Positions 7,500-15,091 of a DNA stretch of 37,039 nucleotides are shown piece by piece; position 1 is the first letter of the stretch, and each line of letters starts with the position of its first letter. The stretch is from positions 1-37,039 of the forward strand of contig JAIBBP010000116.1 of the NCBI GenBank assembly GCA_019694615.1, given 5' to 3'. The translations under genes were made by a program, and so were the position numbers. The DNA is from Microthrixaceae bacterium (GTDB taxonomy: Bacteria > Actinomycetota > Acidimicrobiia > Acidimicrobiales > Microtrichaceae). The notes under the pieces were generated by a model. That model was given only the letters and a program-made list of their open reading frames with translations, searched no databases and was not told the origin of the DNA.

Positions 7500-8692
7500 C
7501 CGTCCAGGACGTCTCCATCATCGGCGTCGGAATGCACCCGTGGGGAAAGTGGGGCCGCAACTTCGTCGAGTACGGCGTCGCCGCCATACGTGACGCAATC
7601 ACCGATGCCGGAATCGACTACCGCGACATCCAGTTCGTCGCCGGCGCCGACACCATGCGCAACGGCTACCCCGGATACGTCGCCGGAGCGACGTTCGCTC
7701 AGGCAATGGGATGGACGGGCATTCCGGTCACCTCGGCCTATGGAGCGTGTGCCTCGGGCGTCATGGCGATCGAGGCGGCGCGCCAGCGGATCATGGCCGG
7801 GCTCTGTGACGTCGCGCTGGTCGTCGGCGCCGACACCACACCCAAGGGATTCCTGGCTCCGGCAAAGGGCGAACGCGGCGACGACCCCGACTGGCTGCGG
7901 TTCCGGCTGCTGGGTGCGACCAACCCCACCTACTTCGGCCTCTACGCCCGACGTCGTATGGACGTGTTCGGGGCCACCGAGGAGGATTTCGCCGCGGTCA
8001 AAGTCAAGAACGCTCGTCATGGGCTGGGGAACCCCTACGCCCGGTATCGCAAGGAGTACACCGTCGAGGACGTGATGGCGTCACCGATCGTCGCCGATCC
8101 GCTTCGGTTGCTCCACATCTGCGCAACGTCGGACGGGGGCGCAGCGATGATCATCGCCTCGAACGAGTGGGCAGCCGCGCACGGGCACGCCGACGCCGTC
8201 CGCATCAAGGGCGTGTCGACCGTAACTCCGACGTTCCCCAACACGGTGATCGAGATGCCGAACTTCTCGACCGACAGCGCCGCCGGCCTCGACGTTCCGC
8301 CGCGCACCTTCAAGCAGGCGATCGGCGATGCCGCGTACGCGCAAGCGGGGATCGGGCCCGACGACGTCGACGTCGCCGAGGTGTACGACCTCTCCGCCGC
8401 ACTGGAGCTCGACTGGTATGAGGATCTGGGGTTCTGCGATCCCGGCGGGGCCGAGAAGCTGCTCCGCGACGGCGAGACGACGTTCGGCGGTCGAATCGTC
8501 GTCAACCCCTCCGGTGGACTCGCGTGCTTCGGCGAAGCGGTTCCAGCGCAGGCGATCGCCCAGGTGTGCGAGCTGACCTGGCAGCTGCGTGGCCAGGCCA
8601 CCGGACGCCAGGCAGAAGGTGCGAGCGTGGGTATCACCGCCAATCAGGGCCTGTTCGGGCACGGCTCCTCGGTGGTCGTCGCCAAGCCCTGA
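7496..8692 (+). CDS. Lipid-transfer-protein-type thiolase/aldolase (Ltp family)
   Basis: 398-residue thiolase-fold protein of the sterol-carrier/lipid-transfer group. AYGACASGVMAIEAA places Cys85 at the nucleophile position. PLRLLHICATSDGGAAMIIAS and VNPSGGLACFGEAVPAQAIAQ are the usual Ltp blocks. The GHPxGATG motif of true degradative thiolases is replaced by CFGEAVPAQ, as in divergent Ltp members, some of which are retro-aldolases (Ltp2). It is coupled by ATGA to the DUF35 gene and lies behind the steroid-locus operator, so it probably removes an acyl unit from a steroid-derived CoA thioester; whether as a thiolase or an aldolase is open. Confidence 0.88.
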   Translation: MTVQDVSIIGVGMHPWGKWGRNFVEYGVAAIRDAITDAGIDYRDIQFVAGADTMRNGYPGYVAGATFAQAMGWTGIPVTSAYGACASGVMAIEAARQRIMAGLCDVALVVGADTTPKGFLAPAKGERGDDPDWLRFRLLGATNPTYFGLYARRRMDVFGATEEDFAAVKVKNARHGLGNPYARYRKEYTVEDVMASPIVADPLRLLHICATSDGGAAMIIASNEWAAAHGHADAVRIKGVSTVTPTFPNTVIEMPNFSTDSAAGLDVPPRTFKQAIGDAAYAQAGIGPDDVDVAEVYDLSAALELDWYEDLGFCDPGGAEKLLRDGETTFGGRIVVNPSGGLACFGEAVPAQAIAQVCELTWQLRGQATGRQAEGASVGITANQGLFGHGSSVVVAKP

Positions 8693-8718
8693 GCGCGCTG
8701 GAGCGAACGACGTCGGGG

Positions 8719-8724
8719 TAGGGT
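8719..8724 (+). promoter_or_regulatory. Candidate -10 box, leaderless
   Basis: TAGGGT ends 7 bases before the ATG at 8732, and no ribosome-binding site lies between. This is a typical leaderless actinobacterial arrangement. Confidence 0.45.
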
Positions 8725-8731
8725 CGACCCC

Positions 8732-9460
8732 ATGACCCCTGCGGACGCCGCCGACGCCGTTGCTCGACCGATCGGCTCGATCGGCTCTCGTTTCATGTTC
8801 GATCCGGGCACCTACGCAGACGCCGCGGCACTCGGGTATTCAGGTCTCGACTTCTATTTCGCGGGCCGTTGCGGGGTGCTCGGCGACACTTCTTCTGATG
8901 TGGTCAACGCGGCGCTCGGCTTCTTTGAGCCGGACACAGTTGCCACCTTGTGGAGACAGGGTTGTGCCGTCGAGGGAGCAACCGCGGCGGCGCAGCGGTT
9001 CAACAACGCGTGCGCAGCGTGGGGCGAAGCGCATTTCGGTGATGGCGTCGACTACCACGAGCTGGGGATGCTGGCAGATCGGGTGATCGCCGCGGCCCCC
9101 TCGGCCGCCCTGCCGATCTTCGCGGGGTGGCGAGCAATGCCTCTTGCGCCGGGCCCGAAAGGCAGCGTCTGCCAACGGCTCAACGTGCTGCGCGAACTGC
9201 GCGGCGGCGCCCACCTGGTCTCTGTCGTCGCCTCCGGTGTGTCTCCATACGAGGCAGTGCTCGCGCAAGGCGGCATCCCGAACGCCGAACTGTTCGGCTT
9301 CACCGCACCCCATCCCGATACGCACCATCTCGATTCGACGATGGCCGAGATCGAGGTGAGAACCACCCGCATCGTCGAACCCGCCTTCGCGGCCCTCACC
9401 GACAGCGAGCGGGGGCGGTTCGTCGACCTTGTTCGGGCGACGCGAGCCGGGCTCGTCTGA
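8732..9460 (+). CDS. SCO6745-like conserved actinobacterial protein
   Basis: 242 residues, largely alpha-helical by composition, with the N-terminal IGSIGSRFMFDPGTYADAAALGYSGLDFYFAGRCGVLGD block. That block resembles the family annotated as SCO6745-like in Streptomyces (as I remember it). Function is unknown. ATG at 8732 follows a -10-like TAGGGT by 7 bases, so the mRNA is probably leaderless. It ends 8 bases before the aminotransferase start and may be the first gene of that operon. Confidence 0.65.
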   Translation: MTPADAADAVARPIGSIGSRFMFDPGTYADAAALGYSGLDFYFAGRCGVLGDTSSDVVNAALGFFEPDTVATLWRQGCAVEGATAAAQRFNNACAAWGEAHFGDGVDYHELGMLADRVIAAAPSAALPIFAGWRAMPLAPGPKGSVCQRLNVLRELRGGAHLVSVVASGVSPYEAVLAQGGIPNAELFGFTAPHPDTHHLDSTMAEIEVRTTRIVEPAFAALTDSERGRFVDLVRATRAGLV

Positions 9461-9468
9461 AACGGACC

Positions 9469-10662
9469 ATGACGCTCCACCCGTCGGCGCGCTCGTCCAT
9501 CGATCCGTTCCGCGTGATGGAGATCGTGGCGGCCGCGGCGGAGCGCGAGTCAGCCGGCGAGGACGTCCTGCATCTCGAGGTCGGTCAGCCGAGCACCGGG
9601 GCACCGGCGGGCGCGGTGCAAGCAGCGACCCGACTTCTCGCCGACCGCGCACCCCTCGGCTACACCCCCGCCTGCGGAATCGCGCCCTTGCGGGATCGGA
9701 TCGCCGAGCTCTACTACGACCGCTACGGGGTGCCGGTCGAAACCGAGCGGGTGATCGTCACCGCAGGCGCGTCGGCTGGGGTCGTGCTGTCGGTGCTCGC
9801 AGCGTTCGATCCTGGCGACCGTGTCGTCGTCACCGAGCCCGGCTACCCCTGCTACCGGCAAATCATGCAGGCGCTCGGAATCGAGCCGGTTCCCGTGCGC
9901 ATCGGGCCCGAGGACGGCTTCCTTCTGTCTCCCGCTGCACTGGACACGGCGGCGGAATCGGCCCCTCTCGACGGTGTCGTCATCGCCAGTCCGGCGAATC
10001 CGACCGGCACCGTGTACGACGCAGCGCAACTCACCGCGCTGGATAGGTGGAGCCGCGACCACGGCGTGCGCCTGATCGCGGATGAGATCTACCACGGCAT
10101 CACATTCGAAGGATCGGCCCCGACGGCCACCGGCCTCACCACCGACAACATCGTCATCGGCAGCTTCTCCAAGTACTTCTCGATGACCGGGTGGCGTCTC
10201 GGGTGGCTGGTCGCGCCGCCAGACCTGATCGAAGGGATCGATCGCCTCAGCCAGAACCTCTACCTGTCGCCCCCCACTCTCGCCCAGCACGCGGCGATCG
10301 GCGCGTTCGGCGACACGGTCGAACTCGACGCGCACGTCAACCGCTATCGCCTGAATCGCGACCGGCTGACAGCAACCTTGAACCGCATCGGCGTGAGCGA
10401 TATCGCACCGTGCGATGGTGCGTTCTACCTGTACGGCAACGTGTCGAGCTGGGGCATCGACAGCCGCGTGCTCGTCGACCGCTGGCTCGACGAGATCGGA
10501 GTCGCAACAGCGCCCGGCATCGACTTCGATCCGGTCGATGGGCATCGGTGGATCCGCTGGTCGCTCGCCGGCTCGACGGCGGACGTCACCGAGGCCGCCA
10601 AGCGTCTCGAATCCTGGGCGGTCGGGCAACATCGCACCGTTCGGCAGCAGGGCTCGGTGTGA
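9469..10662 (+). CDS. PLP-dependent class I/II aminotransferase
   Basis: 397-residue fold-type I aminotransferase. Landmarks: LEVGQPSTGAP (37-46), GYTPACGIAPLRDRIA (64-79), SPANPTG with Asn177, ADEIYHG with Asp205, and the PLP Schiff-base lysine in SFSKYFSMTGWRLGW (Lys235). The C-terminal RWSLAG carries the Arg that binds the substrate carboxylate. It resembles aspartate/aromatic aminotransferases of subgroup I; the amino donor cannot be assigned. ATG at 9469 is chosen because it follows the preceding stop by 8 bases and begins at the conserved N-terminus; the upstream open frame is not conserved. It is GTGA-coupled to the next glycosyltransferase. Confidence 0.88.
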   Translation: MTLHPSARSSIDPFRVMEIVAAAAERESAGEDVLHLEVGQPSTGAPAGAVQAATRLLADRAPLGYTPACGIAPLRDRIAELYYDRYGVPVETERVIVTAGASAGVVLSVLAAFDPGDRVVVTEPGYPCYRQIMQALGIEPVPVRIGPEDGFLLSPAALDTAAESAPLDGVVIASPANPTGTVYDAAQLTALDRWSRDHGVRLIADEIYHGITFEGSAPTATGLTTDNIVIGSFSKYFSMTGWRLGWLVAPPDLIEGIDRLSQNLYLSPPTLAQHAAIGAFGDTVELDAHVNRYRLNRDRLTATLNRIGVSDIAPCDGAFYLYGNVSSWGIDSRVLVDRWLDEIGVATAPGIDFDPVDGHRWIRWSLAGSTADVTEAAKRLESWAVGQHRTVRQQGSV

Positions 10663-12059
10663 CCGCGTCGCTGATCGAGTGGTTGCGCACCTCGGAGTCA
10701 CCGCTCCCCGAGGGCGTCCGGGCCCTCCGCCGCGGGGTAGCGAAGGCCCACGCCGTCGCGACGCATCGGTCGATCCCGGCGTTCATGGACAGCGTCGTGG
10801 CGACAGTCCCCCCGCCCCGACGTAGCGGGTCCGGTTCGGGGCGGTCCGCGCGTCGGATCGTCGAGGTGAGCACCTACCCGTTGCACCCCCGTCAGACCGG
10901 CGGGCAGCTCCGGGGTTGGCACCTTGCCGAAGCCCTGACCCACGACGCTGACACGGAAGTGTCGATCCTGAGTCTCACGACCGACCCCTCATTCGCCGGT
11001 CACCGACAGCTCGCCCCGCGACTGTCGGAGACGTGCGTCGCGATCCCGCCCGACCAGTCGGCGCGAGAGACTGCGCTGCGACTCGTCACCGGCAACGTCT
11101 CGATCACCGACATCGCGGCGGGGCTCATGTGGAACGGGCTCGGATCGTTCGCCACCGAGCTCGACGACCGCCTCGACGGAGCGACTGCCGCGGTCCTCGT
11201 TCAGCCGTACCTGGTCGATGCTGTCAACTCGCTCGCCCCCAGCATCGCCGTCGTCTGCGACGAGCACAACGACGAACTGGCGCTCAAGCGAAGCATCCTT
11301 CCCGGCAACTCCGGTGGCCGCTGGCTGCTCGCCCGGGTCGACGAGCTCGAGCAGCGAGCGGTCGAGGGCGCCGCGTTGGTGACCGCGACGACCGACGACG
11401 ACCTGGACGCGCTCGACGCGCGCTACCGGATCGACGCACCCAGCGCCATCGTCCCAAACGGGGTCGACACGACCGAGATCGAGTTCATCACCGGCGACGA
11501 CCGAGGACGCCGAAAGCGCGAGCTCTCCGTGATGATCGGGCTCGGCGGGCACCGCCCCACAGCGCTGTTCGTTGGATCGGGGCATCGACCGAACATCGAC
11601 GCCGGCCGCGACATCATCGAGGTCGCGCACCGGCTCCCCCACGTCGACTTCCTCCTCGCCGGCCGGCATTCGACTCTCCTCCACGTTCCTCACGCTCCCA
11701 GCAACGTTCACTTGTTGGGAGTAGTGCCGGGCGATCTCCTCGATCTGCTCCTCACCGGCTGCGACGTTGCGCTCAACCCGATGCATGCCGGCAGCGGCTC
11801 GAATCTCAAGCTGCTCACCTACCTCGCCGCGGGGATCCCCGTCGTTTCCACCGGCGTCGGAGCGCGGGGCATCGATGCCGCGTCCGCCGCCGTGCACATC
11901 GCCGACGAGGACGACCTCGCGGGCGGGATCACCCGGGTCCTGTCAGGACTCGACCCCGTCGACTCGCTTGCGGGAAGGCAGTACGTGGAAGAACACTGTG
12001 ACTGGCGGGCGATCGGACGGCGGTTCGCAGCTCTTGTCGCCGAGCACCTTCACTCATGA
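10659..12059 (+). CDS. GT-B glycosyltransferase (GT4-like)
   Basis: 466 residues. After a basic, low-complexity N-terminus, the acceptor domain begins at VEVSTYPLHPRQTGGQLRGW, and the nucleotide-sugar domain contains ALFVGSGHRPNIDAG, VHLLGVVPGDLLDLL and GSGSNLKLLTYLAAGIPVVS, the GT4-type E/K-containing donor motif. It resembles glycosyltransferases of surface polysaccharide or glycolipid synthesis. The start is GTG at 10659, overlapping the aminotransferase stop; the open frame extends upstream only as an overlap. It is ATGA-coupled to a second glycosyltransferase. Confidence 0.85.
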   Translation: MTASLIEWLRTSESPLPEGVRALRRGVAKAHAVATHRSIPAFMDSVVATVPPPRRSGSGSGRSARRIVEVSTYPLHPRQTGGQLRGWHLAEALTHDADTEVSILSLTTDPSFAGHRQLAPRLSETCVAIPPDQSARETALRLVTGNVSITDIAAGLMWNGLGSFATELDDRLDGATAAVLVQPYLVDAVNSLAPSIAVVCDEHNDELALKRSILPGNSGGRWLLARVDELEQRAVEGAALVTATTDDDLDALDARYRIDAPSAIVPNGVDTTEIEFITGDDRGRRKRELSVMIGLGGHRPTALFVGSGHRPNIDAGRDIIEVAHRLPHVDFLLAGRHSTLLHVPHAPSNVHLLGVVPGDLLDLLLTGCDVALNPMHAGSGSNLKLLTYLAAGIPVVSTGVGARGIDAASAAVHIADEDDLAGGITRVLSGLDPVDSLAGRQYVEEHCDWRAIGRRFAALVAEHLHS

Positions 12060-13363
12060 CTTCCCCCGATACAACAGCTCCTCCCGCGCGCACGGTCTTC
12101 GTCGAGGTGTCCAACACCCTCGACGTCGACTACGTCACCGGTTTTCAGCGTCATACGCGGGAGCTGTTGGCTCGGCTGACGAAGCTCGACGGCCCAGTGC
12201 GCTACGTACCAGTGCGCTGGTGCACCGAGTGCGAGACGTTCCGTCGGCTGACCGGTCCCGAAACGACCCGGCTCGCAGTATTCGTCGCTCGCAACGAGCC
12301 CGCCCGATCACGACTGGCCTCCTCGACCGAGTTCCTACCCGACAAGCTCAAGCAGGCGGGCCGAGCGGTCATCCACAGCAAGCCGGGCCATGCGGCGCGT
12401 GAAGAGCTCGCACGACGGCGCCGCCTGCGAAATCACCCCCCGGAGCACACTTCACTGCGAATCGACGAGTGGCCGGAGGATTCCTGGTTCTTCGATCTCG
12501 AGGCGGCGTGGCACAACCGACCGCATCGAGCGGAGTTGCTCCCGTGGCTCCACCGACGTGGAGTCCGCACGGCCACACTCGTCGCCGACGTGATGCCGAC
12601 GCAGTTCCCCCAATGGTTCGACGCTGGACAGATCCGCCTCTTCTCGTCCTTCATGGAAGCACACCTCCGGAACTCCGAGAAGTTCGTGTGCATCTCCGAG
12701 TGCAGCCGGCGCGACGTCGTCGCCCTCGCCGAACGTCTCGGCCTCACCGGAGACCTTGACACCACCGTCATCACGATGGGGGCGAACTTCGAGCGCGCCG
12801 ATGACGACCTCCCCCTCCCCACCGAGGCTCCGCCGGGGCGCTACCTGCTCAGCGTCGCGACCGTCGAGCCGCGGAAGAACCACCGTCTGCTCATCAGGGC
12901 GTTCGACCGGTTGAAGGAGGCGCACCCCGATCTGTCCCTCGTTATGGTGGGCAAGGCGGGATGGATGACCGAGGAGCTTCAGCAGGAGATGTTGTCCCAC
13001 CCCGACCAGGGAGAGCGGTTCCGCTGGCTGTCCAAGGTCGACGACCACCTGCTCGACGGCCTGTACCGCCACGCGTTCCTCGCGGTGCAGCCGGCGTTCT
13101 ACGAGGGGTTCGGCACGCCGGTCATCGAAGCGCTCGGTAACGGCGTCCCCACCTTGTCCTCGACCGGTGGTGCCCTCCCCGAGGCGGGCGGCGAGTGGGC
13201 CGAGTACTTCGATCCGGATGACGTCGACGAGCTCATCGAGCTCATCGAACGTCATCTGAACGACGCCGACTACCACCGCGAGCGACGGGACGCTCTGGTG
13301 ACCTACCACCCCCCCACGTGGGAGCAGGGCGCCATCGGGATCGCTACGGCGTTCGAACCGTGA
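12056..13363 (+). CDS. GT4-family glycosyltransferase
   Basis: 435 residues. The N-terminal half carries VFVEVSNTLDVDYVTGFQRHTREL, typical of GT4 mannosyl/rhamnosyltransferases that begin with a short-arm strand and QR/RH motif. The C-terminal donor domain has LLSVATVEPRKNHRLLIRAF, LVMVGKAGWM and the EX7E motif in FYEGFGTPVIEALGNGVP. The sugar is unknown. It overlaps both neighbours by 4 bases, so the aminotransferase, two glycosyltransferases and the membrane protein are one transcription unit, probably for a cell-surface glycan. Confidence 0.88.
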   Translation: MTSPDTTAPPARTVFVEVSNTLDVDYVTGFQRHTRELLARLTKLDGPVRYVPVRWCTECETFRRLTGPETTRLAVFVARNEPARSRLASSTEFLPDKLKQAGRAVIHSKPGHAAREELARRRRLRNHPPEHTSLRIDEWPEDSWFFDLEAAWHNRPHRAELLPWLHRRGVRTATLVADVMPTQFPQWFDAGQIRLFSSFMEAHLRNSEKFVCISECSRRDVVALAERLGLTGDLDTTVITMGANFERADDDLPLPTEAPPGRYLLSVATVEPRKNHRLLIRAFDRLKEAHPDLSLVMVGKAGWMTEELQQEMLSHPDQGERFRWLSKVDDHLLDGLYRHAFLAVQPAFYEGFGTPVIEALGNGVPTLSSTGGALPEAGGEWAEYFDPDDVDELIELIERHLNDADYHRERRDALVTYHPPTWEQGAIGIATAFEP

Positions 13364-14028
13364 CACGTCGTCGGCTGGCGTTCCTCGTGGGCGCCGCCAC
13401 ATGGATCGGCCTCGGCGTCGTGCTGCTGGTGGTAATCGGCGGGGCGTCAGGATTTCTGCCCGCCGACCCGACGGTGCCGACCGTCGGCTTCGCGAGCAAC
13501 GCCGACGGGACCCACCTGGTGGTGATCGGCCCCGAATCGTGGCCCGAGGTCGAGGGCATCGAGATTCGGTCAGGGAACCAGCCGCTCGAAGGCCGATTGT
13601 TGTGGGCAGCGAAGCGCACCGGCCCGCGACCGGCGCCTTCGCCGAACGAATCGACGACCGTCGAGATCGGCATCCCTCCCCCCGGATTCGAGGAGACGCA
13701 CGCGCTCGGCGGTGACCTCCCTCGCTTGTGGCATGCCGAAGTCGACAACCGGTGCTTCTACGGATCCGCCGTGGCTCCCGATTCGACGACAACCGATTCG
13801 GTGACCCTCGAAGACGGGCAACGCGTCACGGCAGGCGGATTCGCCGCCGCGGACCGAGGGTTCTCGGCGTGCGATGAGTCAACATTCGGCGGCCGCCTCG
13901 CCGCACTCCTCGGCATACTGTCGATCGGAATCGGGGGTGTGCTCCTGATCGTCACCTGGTGGGATTGGCGACGAGGGCTTCCCCCCGAGATGACGGGTGC
14001 TGCCGCTCAACGACCCGAGTCGAGCTGA
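13360..14028 (+). CDS. Membrane protein with extracytoplasmic domain, unknown function
   Basis: 222 residues. One membrane segment lies near the N-terminus (about residues 5-30, LAFLVGAATWIGLGVVLLVVIGG) and one near the C-terminus (about 180-202, ALLGILSIGIGGVLLIVTWW). Between them is a roughly 145-residue, probably extracytoplasmic domain with two Cys (NRCFYG, FSACDES). No family recognised. GTG at 13360 overlaps the preceding glycosyltransferase stop as GTGA. Context suggests a role in export or assembly of the product of the two transferases. Confidence 0.75.
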   Translation: MTRRRLAFLVGAATWIGLGVVLLVVIGGASGFLPADPTVPTVGFASNADGTHLVVIGPESWPEVEGIEIRSGNQPLEGRLLWAAKRTGPRPAPSPNESTTVEIGIPPPGFEETHALGGDLPRLWHAEVDNRCFYGSAVAPDSTTTDSVTLEDGQRVTAGGFAAADRGFSACDESTFGGRLAALLGILSIGIGGVLLIVTWWDWRRGLPPEMTGAAAQRPESS

Positions 14029-14032
14029 CCGG

Positions 14033-14959
14033 TCACGGCCGTCCGCCGGGGCCGCCGCCAGATGGGCCGGCTCCCATCGGCCCGCCACCTCCGGGTCCGC
14101 CACCCATCGGCCCTCCGGTCGACCGAGCCGACGGATCGATCGCCAGGTTGAGAAGTCCGAGCGTCGCTGCCACTCCACCAGTCGCCGTCGCGTCGGTCGT
14201 GTGCACGAGCGTGCCCTCGCGCTCGACATCTCCGGCGATCGAATCCCGCTCGTTCGACGTGTCGGGCAATCCGTTGTCTGAATACGGCTCGTCGGCGTAG
14301 ACCTGCTCGGTGTAGTCGGCGTCGAAGAACAGCTGGCTCGTGAGCACGATTTTGTCCTCGAGGTGCACCCGAAGGTGGATGTGGACGGCCCTGCCGCTGT
14401 ACCAGCCCGGATAGACCGTGGCGAACTCGACGATCCCCTCGTCGTTTGCCGTCTGGGTACCCCGGAGGAACGTCGTTCCCTCACCCTCGTCCTTCCCACC
14501 GCCGTTGTCGGTGAACGCCGAGTAATCCCCGGTGGCGTCGCAGTGCCAGATCTCGACCTTCGCACCGGCAACCGCCGCACATGCCTCGTCGAGCACGCGG
14601 AGGCCGAGCCGAAGCGGCCGCCCGGGAAGCCCTTCGGTGATGTCACGCCGGTCGAACTGCTGATCGAGCGGGTAGGGCCCAGCAGTCTTCTCCGGCAGCA
14701 GCAGGCAACTCCCGAGCGCAGCGAAGTCGGCCGCAGTCAGTTCCGTCGATGCGTCAGTAGCGCCGGCGGCGCTCTCGGTGCTGTCGGCGCCATCGGTCGT
14801 GGCGGTGGTGGTGCTGGCGCCCCCGCCCAATTCGTTGTCGGGCGTCGTGCTCGTGGTGCTGGTCGAGATGTCCTCATCGGTGGAGGAGCACCCGGCGAGA
14901 GCGGTGGCACCCAGTGCCCCGGCGACGAGGAATCGGCGGCGATCGATAGAGGACGTCAT
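14033..14959 (-). CDS. Secreted intradiol ring-cleavage dioxygenase-like lipoprotein
   Basis: 308 residues. The N-terminus has DRRRFLVAGALGATALAGC: a twin-arginine-like start and a lipobox Cys24, so it is probably exported folded and lipid-anchored. A Thr/Ser/Asp linker (25-75) leads to an intradiol-dioxygenase domain whose Fe(III) ligands are all visible: Tyr146 (GDYSAF), Tyr187, His193 and His195 (GWYSGRAVHIHLRV). The last 26 or so residues are almost only Gly, Pro, Met and Ser (GGPMGGGPGG-type repeats). Extracytoplasmic members of this family are common, but their natural catechol-like substrates are mostly unknown. It is convergent with the membrane protein, with 4 bases between them. Confidence 0.88.
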   Translation of the reverse strand: MTSSIDRRRFLVAGALGATALAGCSSTDEDISTSTTSTTPDNELGGGASTTTATTDGADSTESAAGATDASTELTAADFAALGSCLLLPEKTAGPYPLDQQFDRRDITEGLPGRPLRLGLRVLDEACAAVAGAKVEIWHCDATGDYSAFTDNGGGKDEGEGTTFLRGTQTANDEGIVEFATVYPGWYSGRAVHIHLRVHLEDKIVLTSQLFFDADYTEQVYADEPYSDNGLPDTSNERDSIAGDVEREGTLVHTTDATATGGVAATLGLLNLAIDPSARSTGGPMGGGPGGGGPMGAGPSGGGPGGRP

Positions 14960-15023
14960 GGGGTCCAGTCTCGCGACAGAACCTCAGAATTTCCTCCGCA
15001 TGCTTTCGGCGTTCTCAGCCCAG

Positions 15024-15083
15024 AGCTCGTTCTGTCCTGCGAGAGCACCATACGGGTGGTGCTCTCGCAGGACAGAACGAGCT
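15024..15083. terminator. Large perfect hairpin after ABC1 kinase, GTTCTGT family
   Basis: Perfect 27-base arms (15024-15050 and 15057-15083) around TACGGG. It begins 8 bases beyond the kinase stop on the minus strand. The inner 22 bases of each arm, GTTCTGTCCTGCGAGAGCAC onward, are identical to the hairpin at 31196-31247, 16 kb away, so this is a dispersed repeat as well as a probable terminator. Confidence 0.7.
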
Positions 15084-15091
15084 GGGCCGGG

